Below, one piece after another: positions 8,041-17,023 of a stretch of DNA of 64,000 nucleotides (position 1 is its first letter; every line of letters starts with the position of its first letter). A program made the position numbers and the translations under genes. The notes under the pieces are model-generated. The model was not told the DNA's origin. It ran no database searches and was given only the letters and a program-made list of their open reading frames with translations. Source of the stretch: Arthrobacter terricola. GTDB taxonomy: Bacteria; Actinomycetota; Actinomycetes; Actinomycetales; Micrococcaceae. The DNA is taken from the NCBI RefSeq assembly GCF_004354015.1, contig NZ_SMRU01000006.1:1-64000 (forward strand), read 5' to 3'.

Positions 8041-8910
8041 ATGAACGGAAAGATCTACGGGAGTCAAGCGGGGCTGCCGTTCTCGTCAGCCCTGCGCGTC
8101 TACGAACCGATCGAAGCCTTTCCCGAGGAGCAGCGCCAACAGCTCGTCGCGAACGGCAATCGTGGAGGTTCGCGGGCCGCCGTCGAGAACGCCGAGCTGC
8201 TCGCCTCCCTGGGCCGCGTGACCCGGGAAGGCGGCGACCCCTTTCCCACGGGCAGCACCGATCTGGTGCGGATAACGCGCATCCCGTCTACTGACCGGAA
8301 CGATCCCGACGGCGGGCGGCTGCTTTATTGCCCCAGCCAACTTGTCATCCGGGCCGGGCTTGCGGCGAACGCCCTCATGGAAGGGATCCACGGTCCGCTC
8401 GCCGAGCTGCTCATCCCCGTGGACCAGCGGGACCGGCATCAAGCCCGGATCGACCGAATCAACGCGAGCCATGACGCGAAGCGGGTTCACACGAGGGCCT
8501 CCACCTGGGGCATCCCGTTCAGCTGGTTCTCGCTGTTCCAGGAGTCGGACCGCAAGGACGTGGTGGAATCCGGAGGCCGGATCCTCACAGTGCGAATCTG
8601 GGCTTCCCTCACCGATGCCTTGGACCGGGCACGCTTCGCCGTGGCCAATCTTGCCCTCGCCGCCCCCGACCTCGACATGCTGGACGACCTGACCCAGCTC
8701 ACCGAATGGCTCGAGCTGTTTCACGTTCAGTCGATGGTCGAGCTCGACTACGGCGCAGTGGCGGACAAGGTTTACCCGGACGAATCGCCCATGGACGTCC
8801 GGCTTGGCATCGAATGCCTGGCCGAAGGGGACATGACCGGGGCTGCCGCGGCGTACCGCAGGCTGGCTTCCCGCTGGATCCCGATCAGGCAGTTGGCGCG
8901 GGCTTCCTAG
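8041..8910 (+). CDS. Conserved protein of unknown function
   Basis: A 289-aa soluble protein that I cannot assign. It follows xthA by 34 bp and has a strong GGAGGAGG ribosome site before ATG 8041. The N-terminus has GLPFSSALRVYEPIEAFPEEQR, and the middle has DGGRLLYCPSQLVIRAGLAA and TSTWGIPFSWF-like aromatic stretches. There is no signal peptide, no membrane helix and no known catalytic motif. The C-terminal end (from TGAAAAYRRLASRW) overlaps by 26 bp with the convergent LacI gene. Codon usage is like the neighbours, so it is a real gene; a link to DNA repair is only positional. Confidence 0.82.
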   Translation: MNGKIYGSQAGLPFSSALRVYEPIEAFPEEQRQQLVANGNRGGSRAAVENAELLASLGRVTREGGDPFPTGSTDLVRITRIPSTDRNDPDGGRLLYCPSQLVIRAGLAANALMEGIHGPLAELLIPVDQRDRHQARIDRINASHDAKRVHTRASTWGIPFSWFSLFQESDRKDVVESGGRILTVRIWASLTDALDRARFAVANLALAAPDLDMLDDLTQLTEWLELFHVQSMVELDYGAVADKVYPDESPMDVRLGIECLAEGDMTGAAAAYRRLASRWIPIRQLARAS

Positions 8911-10003
8911 TTGCTTGGTTTTGGCCAGTTCGGTGGGCTTCGGCTGGCGGGGCGGCGCACGGCGGCGCCGTAGTTTCACGGATGATCAGGCGGTGGGGCG
9001 CCTTCATGGACCTGACTGATCCCGCCGCGCCGCCCAATTCGTCGAGCAGCATGCGGGTGCCAAGCTGGCCCTGTTCAACCGGGTCCTGGGCTACCGTGGT
9101 CAGGCCCATGGCTTCGGCGAATTCGTGGTTGTCGATGCCGATGATGGACAGATCTTCCGGAACCCGAACGCCACGGCGACGTGCCTGCAGCATTGCGCCC
9201 ATGGCCATTTCGTCGGAAGCACAGAAGAGCGCGGTGGGCTTGGGGCCGGGCTTGTTCCACAGCTCGTCAAAAGCTTGCTGCCCGCTGCCTACCGTGAAGT
9301 TTCCAAAGATATCCCATTCCGGCGGCATCGAGAAGCCCGCACTGGTCATGGCATCAGTGAATCCGTCCACGCGGAGCCGAGGCACTGTGAAGTTCAAGTC
9401 TGAATCGTCCTGGCCATGGAGGAGGGCGATCTCCCGGTGGCCCAGGTTCAACAAATGCATGGTGGCTTCCACGGAAGCCGCATAGTCGTCGATGCCGATG
9501 CTGGGACAATCCTCCACCGGCCCTCCGACGATCACCAAGGGGATGTCGATCCTTTGGAGGTCGGCAATTTCCTCGGACGTCAAGGACATGCAAAGGACCA
9601 GGAGGGCATCGATCTGCTTATAGACCATGGTCTTGCTGAACAGCCGTTCCCGCGCGCCGCGCTGGCCGCCCAGGTTAAAGAGGGAGAGGTTGTAGCCGCG
9701 GGCATGGAGTTCCCGGTCCACTCCCTCGATGGCCTTGAAGAAGAACCAACGATCGACGTACGGTGCCAGGACGCCGATGGTCCTGGTGCGCCCCGTGGCG
9801 AGTCCCGACGCCGACGACGACGCGACGTAGCCGAGCTCTCCCGCAACCCGCAGGATCTTTTCCCGGGTTGCGGGAGACACTCGGGGAAGTCCCCGGACGG
9901 CCCGTGAAACCGTGGCCGTGGAAACGCCCGCGGCCTTTGCGACGTCCTCAATGCTGGCGCCCGCGTGGCCGCCACGCTGGGATCGTTCGCTTGTCTTAGC
10001 CAC
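8885..10003 (-). CDS. LacI-family regulator of the alpha-glucoside ABC importer operon
   Basis: A 372-aa repressor. The LacI HTH and hinge are at the N-terminus (SIEDVAKAAGVSTATVSRAV ... VSPATREKILRVAGELGY), followed by a periplasmic-binding-protein fold (RTIGVLAPYVDRWFFFKAIEG, LVIVGGPVEDCPSIGIDDYA, PTALFCASDEMAMGAM, EDLSIIGIDNHEFAEAMGLTTV). It lies downstream of the sugar importer genes in the same direction, with a 119-bp gap that allows its own promoter. A LacI consensus site is found in the divergent importer/alpha-glucosidase promoter. The 26-bp tail-to-tail overlap with the unknown gene at 8041-8910 is unusual but both frames look coding. Confidence 0.93.
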   Translation of the reverse strand: MAKTSERSQRGGHAGASIEDVAKAAGVSTATVSRAVRGLPRVSPATREKILRVAGELGYVASSSASGLATGRTRTIGVLAPYVDRWFFFKAIEGVDRELHARGYNLSLFNLGGQRGARERLFSKTMVYKQIDALLVLCMSLTSEEIADLQRIDIPLVIVGGPVEDCPSIGIDDYAASVEATMHLLNLGHREIALLHGQDDSDLNFTVPRLRVDGFTDAMTSAGFSMPPEWDIFGNFTVGSGQQAFDELWNKPGPKPTALFCASDEMAMGAMLQARRRGVRVPEDLSIIGIDNHEFAEAMGLTTVAQDPVEQGQLGTRMLLDELGGAAGSVRSMKAPHRLIIRETTAPPCAAPPAEAHRTGQNQATRKPAPTA

Positions 10004-10101
10004 TCAAAGCCCCCTCAATTATTCAGTTCGGAAGCCGAGGGTTCCTTCCCAGACGGCAGACAACCAGAGTATTCCGGCTGATCTCCCTTAACCGATTCCG
10101 T

Positions 10102-10112
10102 AAACATTGTTT
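10102..10112. promoter_or_regulatory. Short palindrome upstream of the LacI gene
   Basis: AAACATTGTTT is an 11-bp inverted repeat about 100 bp upstream of the regulator start. It could be part of a promoter or operator for the lacI-type gene but does not fit the CG-centred LacI consensus. Confidence 0.2.
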
Positions 10113-10122
10113 CGACGGCTGC

Positions 10123-10395
10123 TCACCTGATGCGCCTGGTTGTCCGTGCGGGGAGCCGACGGCGAAGCCGAAGCATCCCCCACAGTGCCAGCAATAGTGC
10201 CAGCAGGCCCAGGGCCCAACCCAGGGCGGGCTGGGACGTGAGCTCGGCGGCCACGGTGATCACCAGCAGGACCAAGGCCCAAAAGCCGAGGAAACCTATC
10301 ACGAGGTCGAAATCTTCCGCCGATTGCACTCGCGTGTGCCGCTCCTTGGCCGGGCTGCCGATGGGCGGCCCGGCCGAATCCGGAGTTTGCGTCAT
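10123..10395 (-). CDS. Small two-helix membrane protein in the importer operon
   Basis: A 90-aa protein of unknown function. After a polar N-terminus it has two hydrophobic helices (LVIGFLGFWALVLLVITVAA and LGWALGLLALLLALWGML) and a strongly basic C-terminal tail (RLRRRLPARTTRRIR). Its ATG overlaps the stop codon of the upstream permease (ATGA), so it is made together with the ABC importer. It may associate with the permeases, but no homologous function is known to me. Confidence 0.75.
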   Translation of the reverse strand: MTQTPDSAGPPIGSPAKERHTRVQSAEDFDLVIGFLGFWALVLLVITVAAELTSQPALGWALGLLALLLALWGMLRLRRRLPARTTRRIR

Positions 10396-11267
10396 TTGAC
10401 GGCGCCTGCGGTCAGGCCCGCCACGATCTTGCGCTGGAAGATCAGCACGAGGATCACCAGTGGAATCGTCACAACTGTTCCGGCTGCCATGACGGCGGTG
10501 TACGGCTCCTGGTGGGCCTGGGCACCCGCGAAGTAGGCGATAGCCACCGTAACGGTCTTGGTCTGGTCGTTGGATAGCTGGCTCGCGATGAGGAACTCAT
10601 TCCACGAGGCGATGAACGCCAGGATGGCTGTGGTGAACACGGCAGGCGCCGCAAGCGGCATGATCACCTTGCGGAATGCCTGGCCCTGGGTGCAGCCATC
10701 AATCCGGGCTGACTCCTCCAGCTCCCACGGCATTTCCCGGAAGAAGGAGGTCAGGGTGTAGACCGTCAAGGGGAGCACAAACGAGATGTTTGGAATGATC
10801 AGCGCCTGATACGTGCCGTACCAGCCGATGTTGGTGAACAGCTGGAACAACGGCGTCACCAAGGCCACGCCCGGGAACATCGATGCCCCGAGGATAAAGC
10901 CGAGGACCAGGAACTTGAAGCGGAATTCGAGCCTGGACAAGGCATACGCCGCGAACACCCCGAAGAGCAAGGCAACCACGGTGGTCACTCCTGACACCAA
11001 GAGGGAGTTCAAGAGGTTGCGGCCGAAGTGGTTGCCCAGGTTTTCAGAGAACACCGTGGTGAAGTTGTCCCAGGTGACGTGGGTGAAAAAAGGCGTCGAA
11101 TCGAAGGTGTATCCAACGTCGCGGAACGCGGTCACAATCATCCAGTAGAACGGAATCAAGCACCAGATGAAGATAATTGCAGCGCTGATGTACGTGCGTC
11201 CGTTCGCCCAGCGTTCCCGCCGTCGGGCTGCCGTCTTGGGCGCGGTGTCAATGCTCACGGCGGTCAT
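10392..11267 (-). CDS. Carbohydrate ABC transporter permease, MalG type
   Basis: A 291-aa inner-membrane permease with six predicted helices. The conserved EAA loop that docks the ATPase is ELEESARIDGCTQGQAFRKVIMPLAAP. It pairs with the MalF-type permease encoded immediately upstream (stop/start overlap at 11264-11267) and with the lipoprotein receptor at 12371-13651. No ATPase gene lies in the operon; a shared MsiK-like ATPase encoded elsewhere is usual in actinobacteria. Alpha-glucoside specificity is inferred from the divergent GH13 alpha-glucosidase. Confidence 0.93.
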   Translation of the reverse strand: MTAVSIDTAPKTAARRRERWANGRTYISAAIIFIWCLIPFYWMIVTAFRDVGYTFDSTPFFTHVTWDNFTTVFSENLGNHFGRNLLNSLLVSGVTTVVALLFGVFAAYALSRLEFRFKFLVLGFILGASMFPGVALVTPLFQLFTNIGWYGTYQALIIPNISFVLPLTVYTLTSFFREMPWELEESARIDGCTQGQAFRKVIMPLAAPAVFTTAILAFIASWNEFLIASQLSNDQTKTVTVAIAYFAGAQAHQEPYTAVMAAGTVVTIPLVILVLIFQRKIVAGLTAGAVK

Positions 11268-12283
11268 TTTTCCTGCCCCTTGGTCTTAGGTGTGGCTGAG
11301 GCGACAGCGTTGGCTCCGAGGAAACGAACGAAGATGAACGCAACGAGGAAGATAATCAAGAAGGTGATGGTGGACAAGGCCGCTGCTGAATTGAATCCTT
11401 GACGGATCTGTTCAACCACCAGGATGGACAACGTTGTTGTGCCGTTCGAGCCCTGGGTCATGATGGCCGGGAGGTCATACATGCGCAGTGCGTCAAGGAC
11501 ACGGAACAGGACAGCCACCATGAGTGCCGGCTTCACCAGCGGCAAGGTGATCTGCGTGAAACGCTGCCATGCCGACGCGCCGTCGACCTTCGCGGCTTCG
11601 TACACTTCTGCCGGGATGATCTGGAGGCCCGCCAAGATCAGGAGGGCCATGAACGGCGTCGTCTTCCAAACGTCTGAAATGATGATCGCCCAACGGGCTG
11701 GCCACTCGCTGCCTGTCCATAGGATCGCCGTGCCGAAGAGCTTGTTGGCGATTCCGTCGAAAGCGAAGATGAAGAACCACAGCTTCGCGGTCACGGCCGT
11801 TGGAATGGCCCACGGAACCAGGACAGCAGCCCGAAGTGCACTACGACCACGGAAAGTCCGCGCCATGATAATGGCCATCCAGAATCCCAGGACAGTCTCG
11901 AGGACTACGGTGACCACCGTGAAGAAGAACGTCGTTCCTACTGCGTCCCAGAACTGGGAGCCGAGCGTGCCGGGCGCACAGGCTGCGGAGCCACATTTCT
12001 GGGCCAACCAGTGGACGAAGTTGTCAAAGCCGGCGGCTCCACCCTGGACGAATACCTTGGTGACCGGGTCAAGACCCTGGTCCTTCTGGAACGCCATGAC
12101 AATCGCGTTGACCACCGGGTACACGATGACGACGGCGAGCAACACCAAGGCGGGCGAAATCAACCAGAACGCCCACCGGCCTTGGGACGTGGCCGCCCGG
12201 TCCTGTCCTACTTCTTTTTGAACTTTTTTGGGTTTGGGGCTTGGTGTCTCTGGCGCCCGCTTAGGCTGCGCAAGGGTGGACAT
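11264..12283 (-). CDS. Sugar ABC transporter permease, MalF type
   Basis: A 339-aa permease with an N-terminal cytoplasmic extension rich in Lys/Pro (PKPKKVQKEVGQ), then six to seven helices. The ATPase-docking loop is EVYEAAKVDGASAWQRFTQITLPLVKP. It is the first of two coupled permease genes. The periplasmic-side loop between helices 1 and 2 contains a cysteine pair (KCGSAACAPG), uncommon in the family. The receptor gene lies 87 bp upstream on the same strand. Confidence 0.93.
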   Translation of the reverse strand: MSTLAQPKRAPETPSPKPKKVQKEVGQDRAATSQGRWAFWLISPALVLLAVVIVYPVVNAIVMAFQKDQGLDPVTKVFVQGGAAGFDNFVHWLAQKCGSAACAPGTLGSQFWDAVGTTFFFTVVTVVLETVLGFWMAIIMARTFRGRSALRAAVLVPWAIPTAVTAKLWFFIFAFDGIANKLFGTAILWTGSEWPARWAIIISDVWKTTPFMALLILAGLQIIPAEVYEAAKVDGASAWQRFTQITLPLVKPALMVAVLFRVLDALRMYDLPAIMTQGSNGTTTLSILVVEQIRQGFNSAAALSTITFLIIFLVAFIFVRFLGANAVASATPKTKGQEK

Positions 12284-12370
12284 GTCCCCTCCTTCCGGAA
12301 ATTGATAGCGTGCCCCTCGGGCGGCCGGTCGCTTGTAGCTCCAGCCGCCCGAGGTTTACTGGGGGTGTCG

Positions 12371-13651
12371 CTATTGGCTGGCCGAGTTGATGGCCGTGTC
12401 CATGTCCTTCAGTGCCTGATCGACGGACTTGTCACCCTTGATTGCCGCGTAGGCATTGTCCTGGATGGCTTTGGTGACCGCTGGGTAGAACGGCGTGACC
12501 GGGCGCGGCACGGCATTCGAAATCGAGGTCTTCAGCACCGGAAGGTACGGCAGCTGCTGGACCAGGGTCGGATCGTCGTACAAGGAACCCAGGACCGGAG
12601 CCAGCGAACCCTGCGTGGCGTAGAACTTCTCAGTTTCTTCGCTGGTCATGAAGGTCAGGAAGTCCTTGGCCGTTGCCTTGTGCTGCGAGTAGACGCTGAC
12701 GGCGAGGTTGTGTCCACCGAGGGATGAGGCGCCGGGGCCATCCTTACCCGGGAGCGGGGCCATGCCGAAGGTGTCCTTCACCTTGGACGAACCGTCCGTC
12801 TTGGCGAGGTTGTAGACGTAGGGCCAGTTGCGCAGGAAGAGGAGCTTGCCGTCCTCGAAGGACTGCCTGCCCTGTTCCTCTTGGTAGGTGACGGCCTGGG
12901 TGGGGATGTTTCCGTTCTTGTAGGCAGCGACCAGGTTGTTTAGGCCAGCCTTGGCGGCGTCAGAAGTCACCGTCGATTTGCCGTCGTCACCAACGATCGT
13001 GCCGCCGGCCGAGTTGATGGCTTCAGCCGCGTTCACGGTGAGGCCTTCATACTTGGCGAACTGTCCTGCGTAGCAGTCGATGCCGTTCTGCTTCGCGATG
13101 GGGCACATGCTCATCATCTCGTCCCAGGTCTTGGGCGGGGTGGGCACGAGGTCCTTGCGGTAGAAGAGGATGCCGCCGTCAGAGGTCTGGGGTGCCGCGA
13201 ACAGCGTGTTGTTGTACGTTGCCGTCTTGACCGTGGCAGGCAGCATCTTGGACGTATCGATGCTCATCTTGTCGGTGAGCGGTTGCAGCCAGCCCTTCGC
13301 CGCAAACTCGGCAGTCCAAATGACGTCCACGTCAACGACGTCGTAATTGGCGTTCTTGGCCTGGAAGTTCTGGACCAGATCGTCGTGCTGCTGGTCCGCC
13401 TGGTCGGACTGCTCCTTGAACGTCACCTTCTGGTCCGGGTGCGCCGCGTTCCATTTGTCGACGAGCGGACGGACGACATTCGAGTTGTCCTTGCCTTGCA
13501 CGTAAGTGATCGGACCACGGCCATCGAGGTTGGCCGCGGCGTCGCCGCCGCTTGAGGCTGTGCTGCCGCCACCGCCGCCGCCACAGGCGGACAGGGACAT
13601 GGCTAGCACGCCGGCGACAGCTACCGGCAAAAGGTACTTGCGTGTGTTCAT
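12371..13651 (-). CDS. Extracellular sugar-binding lipoprotein (ABC receptor, family 1)
   Basis: A 426-aa solute receptor. The signal sequence ends in the lipobox LSAC with the lipidated cysteine at C23, followed by a Gly-rich linker (GGGGGGSTASSGG). The mature part is a cluster-1 carbohydrate-binding fold (ITYVQGKDNSNVVRPLVDKW, AKNANYDVVDVDVIWTAEFA, PQTSDGGILFYRKDLVPTPP, LFLRNWPYVYNLA). It is the first gene of the importer operon and its promoter is shared with the divergent alpha-glucosidase gene, so maltose, maltodextrin, trehalose or another alpha-glucoside is the likely ligand. Confidence 0.93.
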   Translation of the reverse strand: MNTRKYLLPVAVAGVLAMSLSACGGGGGGSTASSGGDAAANLDGRGPITYVQGKDNSNVVRPLVDKWNAAHPDQKVTFKEQSDQADQQHDDLVQNFQAKNANYDVVDVDVIWTAEFAAKGWLQPLTDKMSIDTSKMLPATVKTATYNNTLFAAPQTSDGGILFYRKDLVPTPPKTWDEMMSMCPIAKQNGIDCYAGQFAKYEGLTVNAAEAINSAGGTIVGDDGKSTVTSDAAKAGLNNLVAAYKNGNIPTQAVTYQEEQGRQSFEDGKLLFLRNWPYVYNLAKTDGSSKVKDTFGMAPLPGKDGPGASSLGGHNLAVSVYSQHKATAKDFLTFMTSEETEKFYATQGSLAPVLGSLYDDPTLVQQLPYLPVLKTSISNAVPRPVTPFYPAVTKAIQDNAYAAIKGDKSVDQALKDMDTAINSASQ

Positions 13652-13738
13652 GCTTGGAACTCCTCAGTGAGTGAACCAGGTTTTTCCGCAGTGCGGTTGA
13701 TGTGGTGAGCCTCACACTAGTAAGGTTCCTGCTAGGAA

Positions 13739-13752
13739 TGCAAGCGTTTACA
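13739..13752. promoter_or_regulatory. LacI-type operator between the importer and alpha-glucosidase genes
   Basis: TGCAAGCGTTTACA fits the CG-centred LacI/CcpA-like consensus TGNAANCGNTTNCA at every defined position. It lies 27 bp before the alpha-glucosidase GTG and 87 bp before the receptor ATG on the other strand, so one repressor could control both. The local LacI gene (8885-10003) is the obvious candidate. Confidence 0.55.
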
Positions 13753-13778
13753 CAAAAAATGTCGCCGAGAGGATTCAA

Positions 13779-15629
13779 GTGCCGCACTCCCCGATCCCAA
13801 CCCCCGGTTCGAGCATCTCCGCGTGGTGGGCGAGCGCCGTCGTCTACCAGATTTATCCTCGCTCCTTCGCCGACGGCAACGGGGACGGGATGGGCGACCT
13901 CGCCGGTATCACCGAGAAATTGCCCTACCTCCAAAGCCTGGGCGTCGACGCCGTGTGGCTCTCCCCGTTCTACAAATCGCCCCAAGCGGACGCGGGCTAC
14001 GACGTCGCGGACTATCGCGCGGTCGACTCACGTTTCGGCACCCTGGATGACTTCGACGCCATGCTGGAGAAAGCCCACAACCTGGGCATCAAGGTGATCG
14101 TGGATCTCGTGCCGAACCACACTTCGGACGAGCACGCCTGGTTCCAGGAAGCCCTCGCGGCCGCCCCCGGCTCACCCGAACGCGAGCGCTACATGTTCCG
14201 TCCGGGCAAGGATTCCGTTCCCGGTTCCGGGGACGGGGACCTGGCACCGAACAACTGGAAGTCCATCTTCGGCGGTCCCGCCTGGACCCGCTTGAAGAAC
14301 GACGACGGCACCCCGGGCGAGTGGTACCTGCACCTTTTCGACACGAAACAGCCGGACCTCAATTGGGAAAACCCGGAGGTCCACGACGAAATGAATTCCG
14401 TGCTGCGGTTCTGGCTGGACCGCGGAGTGGACGGATTCCGGGTGGACGTTGCCCACGGCTTGGTCAAGGAAGCCGGACTTCCGGACTGGGAGGGCGCCGC
14501 TGCGATGGTCGAGGGCGGGTCGGCCGCCCCGGGCGTCCACAGCGAAGACGTGGAACCGCACACGGCGCACTCCCACGCCGGTTCGGTCGCGACACCCGCC
14601 GGGAGCACCGCCGTCGAGCACCAGGTCAAGCCGCCGCTGGATCCGCCGTCGCCCTATTTCGACCAGGACGGCGTCCACGAGATCTACCGCGAATGGCACA
14701 AGGTCCTTGCCGAATACGACGGTGACCGCATGTTGGTTGCCGAGGCTTGGGTGGAGCCGGCCGAGCGGCTCGCGCGGTATGTCCGCAGCGACGAAATGCA
14801 GCAGGCGTTCAACTTCGATTTCCTCCTGGCCGGTTGGGACGCCGAACGCATGTCCGAGGCGATCGAGCTCTCGCTGGATGCCGCCGGTTCCGTGGGCGCA
14901 CCGTCGACGTGGGTCCTAAGCAACCACGACACCGTCCGCCACCCAAGCCGCTTCGGCCTGGAAAACCCCACCACGTTCCCCAAGGGCATCGCGGCACAAG
15001 ACGAACAGCCCGACGCCGATCTCGGCCTTGCCCGGGCACGCGCGGCATCGATGGTGTCCTTTGCCTTGCCCGGTTCCGCCTACCTGTACCAGGGCGAGGA
15101 ATTGGGTCTTCCTGAGCACACGTCGTTGCCCGACTCAGTGCGTCAGGACCCCAGCTTCTTCCGCACAGGGGGCGTGGAGCGCGGCCGGGATGGTTGCCGG
15201 GTGCCTTTGCCGTGGAGCTCGGCCGAGCCAGGGTTCGGGTTCTCGCTCGCGTCGCCGGACGGCGCAGCACCCGCCGCGTCGCCCGCCGAACCGTGGCTGC
15301 CGCAGCCCGAAGCCTTCGGTGAGCTGGCCGCGGACCGCCAGGCCGGCGTCGAAGGTTCCACGCTTGAGCTGTACCGCTCCATTCTTGAGTTCCGCAGGGC
15401 CAGGAAATTGGGTTCGGGTACCTTCACGTGGGCCGAAGAGCATGATCCAGCCAATGGGGTCCTGGCATTCCACAACCGCGACGTCATGGCAGTGGTGAAC
15501 ATGGGCTCCACTGCGCTGCCTGTGCCGGACGGCTTCCGGGTGGAGCTCTCCAGCAGTGGCGCCGGGAGCGGTTCGAACGCGCGGGATGGCATTGCGCCGA
15601 ATAGCGCGGCGTACCTCGTTTCGCTGTAG
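13779..15629 (+). CDS. Glycoside hydrolase family 13 alpha-glucosidase
   Basis: A 616-aa cytoplasmic enzyme, with no signal peptide, that would release glucose from imported alpha-glucosides. The oligo-1,6-glucosidase/alpha-glucosidase branch is shown by VVYQIYPRSFADGNGDGMGD, then DLVPNHTSDEH, the nucleophile in DGFRVDVAHG, the acid/base in MLVAEAWVEP and the transition-state Asp in VLSNHDTVRH. A Gly/Ala/His-rich insertion (about residues 245-290) between the nucleophile and acid/base is longer than usual. GTG 13779 follows GAGAGGA and sits in the shared promoter with the importer. Maltase, isomaltase or trehalose-linked specificity is undetermined. Confidence 0.93.
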   Translation: MPHSPIPTPGSSISAWWASAVVYQIYPRSFADGNGDGMGDLAGITEKLPYLQSLGVDAVWLSPFYKSPQADAGYDVADYRAVDSRFGTLDDFDAMLEKAHNLGIKVIVDLVPNHTSDEHAWFQEALAAAPGSPERERYMFRPGKDSVPGSGDGDLAPNNWKSIFGGPAWTRLKNDDGTPGEWYLHLFDTKQPDLNWENPEVHDEMNSVLRFWLDRGVDGFRVDVAHGLVKEAGLPDWEGAAAMVEGGSAAPGVHSEDVEPHTAHSHAGSVATPAGSTAVEHQVKPPLDPPSPYFDQDGVHEIYREWHKVLAEYDGDRMLVAEAWVEPAERLARYVRSDEMQQAFNFDFLLAGWDAERMSEAIELSLDAAGSVGAPSTWVLSNHDTVRHPSRFGLENPTTFPKGIAAQDEQPDADLGLARARAASMVSFALPGSAYLYQGEELGLPEHTSLPDSVRQDPSFFRTGGVERGRDGCRVPLPWSSAEPGFGFSLASPDGAAPAASPAEPWLPQPEAFGELAADRQAGVEGSTLELYRSILEFRRARKLGSGTFTWAEEHDPANGVLAFHNRDVMAVVNMGSTALPVPDGFRVELSSSGAGSGSNARDGIAPNSAAYLVSL

Positions 15630-15652
15630 CCCGCTAAACGCCCCTCGCGGGC
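15629..15652. terminator. Small hairpin between convergent genes
   Basis: GCCCGC and GCGGGC form a 6-bp GC-only stem around a 12-nt loop, between the alpha-glucosidase stop and the AmaP stop on the other strand. There is no clear T-run, so it is a weak bidirectional terminator candidate. Confidence 0.35.
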
Positions 15653-15662
15653 ATTCCACGGC

Positions 15663-16274
15663 TCAGCGGACGCGCTCGGCCTTGCTGAATCTCGCGCGTG
15701 CGCCCGCTCCGATGTGGATCACGACAGGGGTTTTGCGGCCCACCACCATATCCAGTGCTTCGACGAGCCTGGAAATGTCGTCAGCCAATGCGTGTGGCGC
15801 GACGCCTTGGCGGGGTTGGACCCTGATTTTGAGTCCCGGAATTCCCCTGACGTCGAAAGTGGCGACGGTGATTCCGGCGAGGTCCGTTCGTTCCGCGAGC
15901 GCGGCTTTGAGTGCTTGCTCCGCGAAGCTTCCGCCGATGCTGACGCTGCCGGGGGTCCGGGTGTCATCGTATTCGGAGACGAGGAGGTTGGCCCTGCCCT
16001 TCCCCTGCTGGGCGACCCAAGCCACCATCAGCACGATCAGGACAATCATGATCGCCGCCGCAGCAACCCACAGCCAGCTCTCCTCGCGCCCCGGAATGCG
16101 GGTCTGTTCCGAAAGGAACTTCGCGTGATCCCATACCCCTGTTGACCAGTCGCGCCACCAACTGCCCACCGCGGGAACCGTCGCGAGCAGCACCAAGAGG
16201 ATCCCGATAACCAGCAATGTCAGTCCGAGAATGCCGATCAGGATGCGGTTGAGTACGTGCGGAGTGCCGTTCAT
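15663..16274 (-). CDS. amaP: Alkaline-shock membrane anchor protein AmaP
   Basis: A 203-aa protein with two N-terminal membrane helices (about residues 9-35 and 67-88) and a C-terminal Asp23-like domain (SIGGSFAEQALKAALAERTDLAG ... GLKIRVQPRQG). AmaP anchors Asp23-type proteins to the membrane in Gram-positive bacteria. It is the last of five overlapping genes (15663-18061), all on the minus strand, and its ATG overlaps the stop of the DUF6286 gene. Role in envelope stress is by family knowledge. Confidence 0.85.
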   Translation of the reverse strand: MNGTPHVLNRILIGILGLTLLVIGILLVLLATVPAVGSWWRDWSTGVWDHAKFLSEQTRIPGREESWLWVAAAAIMIVLIVLMVAWVAQQGKGRANLLVSEYDDTRTPGSVSIGGSFAEQALKAALAERTDLAGITVATFDVRGIPGLKIRVQPRQGVAPHALADDISRLVEALDMVVGRKTPVVIHIGAGARARFSKAERVR

Positions 16275-17023
16275 GCGCCAATCACCCCCGAGGTTGCCAC
16301 GTTGACACGCACTGAGGGCATGGGGAAAGGCGACATGGTCCGGAGTTCGTCTTCGACGGCCGCGAGGATGCGCTCCTCGTGCAGGGGTATCCCGGAGGTC
16401 GGCCGCACGTTGACCACGACGTACCGCTTCGACACCACCACCATGACCTGTTCCTGCGTAACGTTCGCCGCTGTCCTTGCCGACCGTGCGAGGGCGGAGG
16501 CTATGACCTCGTCATCCACCACCACACCGGCCCTCGGGTCCTCCAGAAGGTGCCGGGACCTCCGTCCCGGCAGGATGGCGTTCAGGAAGAAAATCAATCC
16601 CACCATGGCCACTACGGCGCCCAATGAACCCAGCAGCAACGGGGATATCCCCGCAGGCAAGGCCGTGAGGCGTTCCCCCGCCGTCTGGGGGTCGATGAGC
16701 CACGGCGGCTGGCCGAGCGCACGCAGCGCGGACTCGAACAGCGCGTAGACGCACGCGGCGATTACAAGGACCGCGGCGACCCCGGCCATCCCGGCACGCG
16801 AAGAGCGCGATTCCCGCCGAAGCATCCGTGGGAGTCCGACGTCGATCCTGTCCCCTTCCGACGCCGGTACTGGCACCCCGGGCGCCTGGGTGTCGTTTGG
16901 GTGCGGATCGGCAAAGTCCGGTTCGGCAAAGTCCGGTCCGGGGATGTGCGGATCCGTGGTTGGCTGCTGTGGGATCTTTCGTGCGGGGTTTCCGTGGGGC
17001 GCGTTTCTCTGCACATGGCTCAC
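16271..17023 (-). CDS. DUF6286-type membrane protein of the Asp23 cluster
   Basis: A 250-aa protein: a Pro/Asp-rich cytoplasmic N-terminus with a short repeat (DFAEPDFADPHP), two membrane helices (around 78-98 and 127-147) and a soluble C-terminus with an Asp23-like pattern (VTQEQVMVVVSKRYVVVNVRPTSG). Such proteins accompany amaP and asp23 genes in actinobacteria; the activity is unknown. Both ends overlap neighbouring genes by 4 bp. Confidence 0.8.
   Translation of the reverse strand: MSHVQRNAPHGNPARKIPQQPTTDPHIPGPDFAEPDFADPHPNDTQAPGVPVPASEGDRIDVGLPRMLRRESRSSRAGMAGVAAVLVIAACVYALFESALRALGQPPWLIDPQTAGERLTALPAGISPLLLGSLGAVVAMVGLIFFLNAILPGRRSRHLLEDPRAGVVVDDEVIASALARSARTAANVTQEQVMVVVSKRYVVVNVRPTSGIPLHEERILAAVEDELRTMSPFPMPSVRVNVATSGVIGA

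Noticed and set aside
8041-8910. Unknown protein as a DNA-repair partner of exodeoxyribonuclease III
   Set aside because: Only adjacency supports it; no nuclease, helicase or DNA-binding motif was found.
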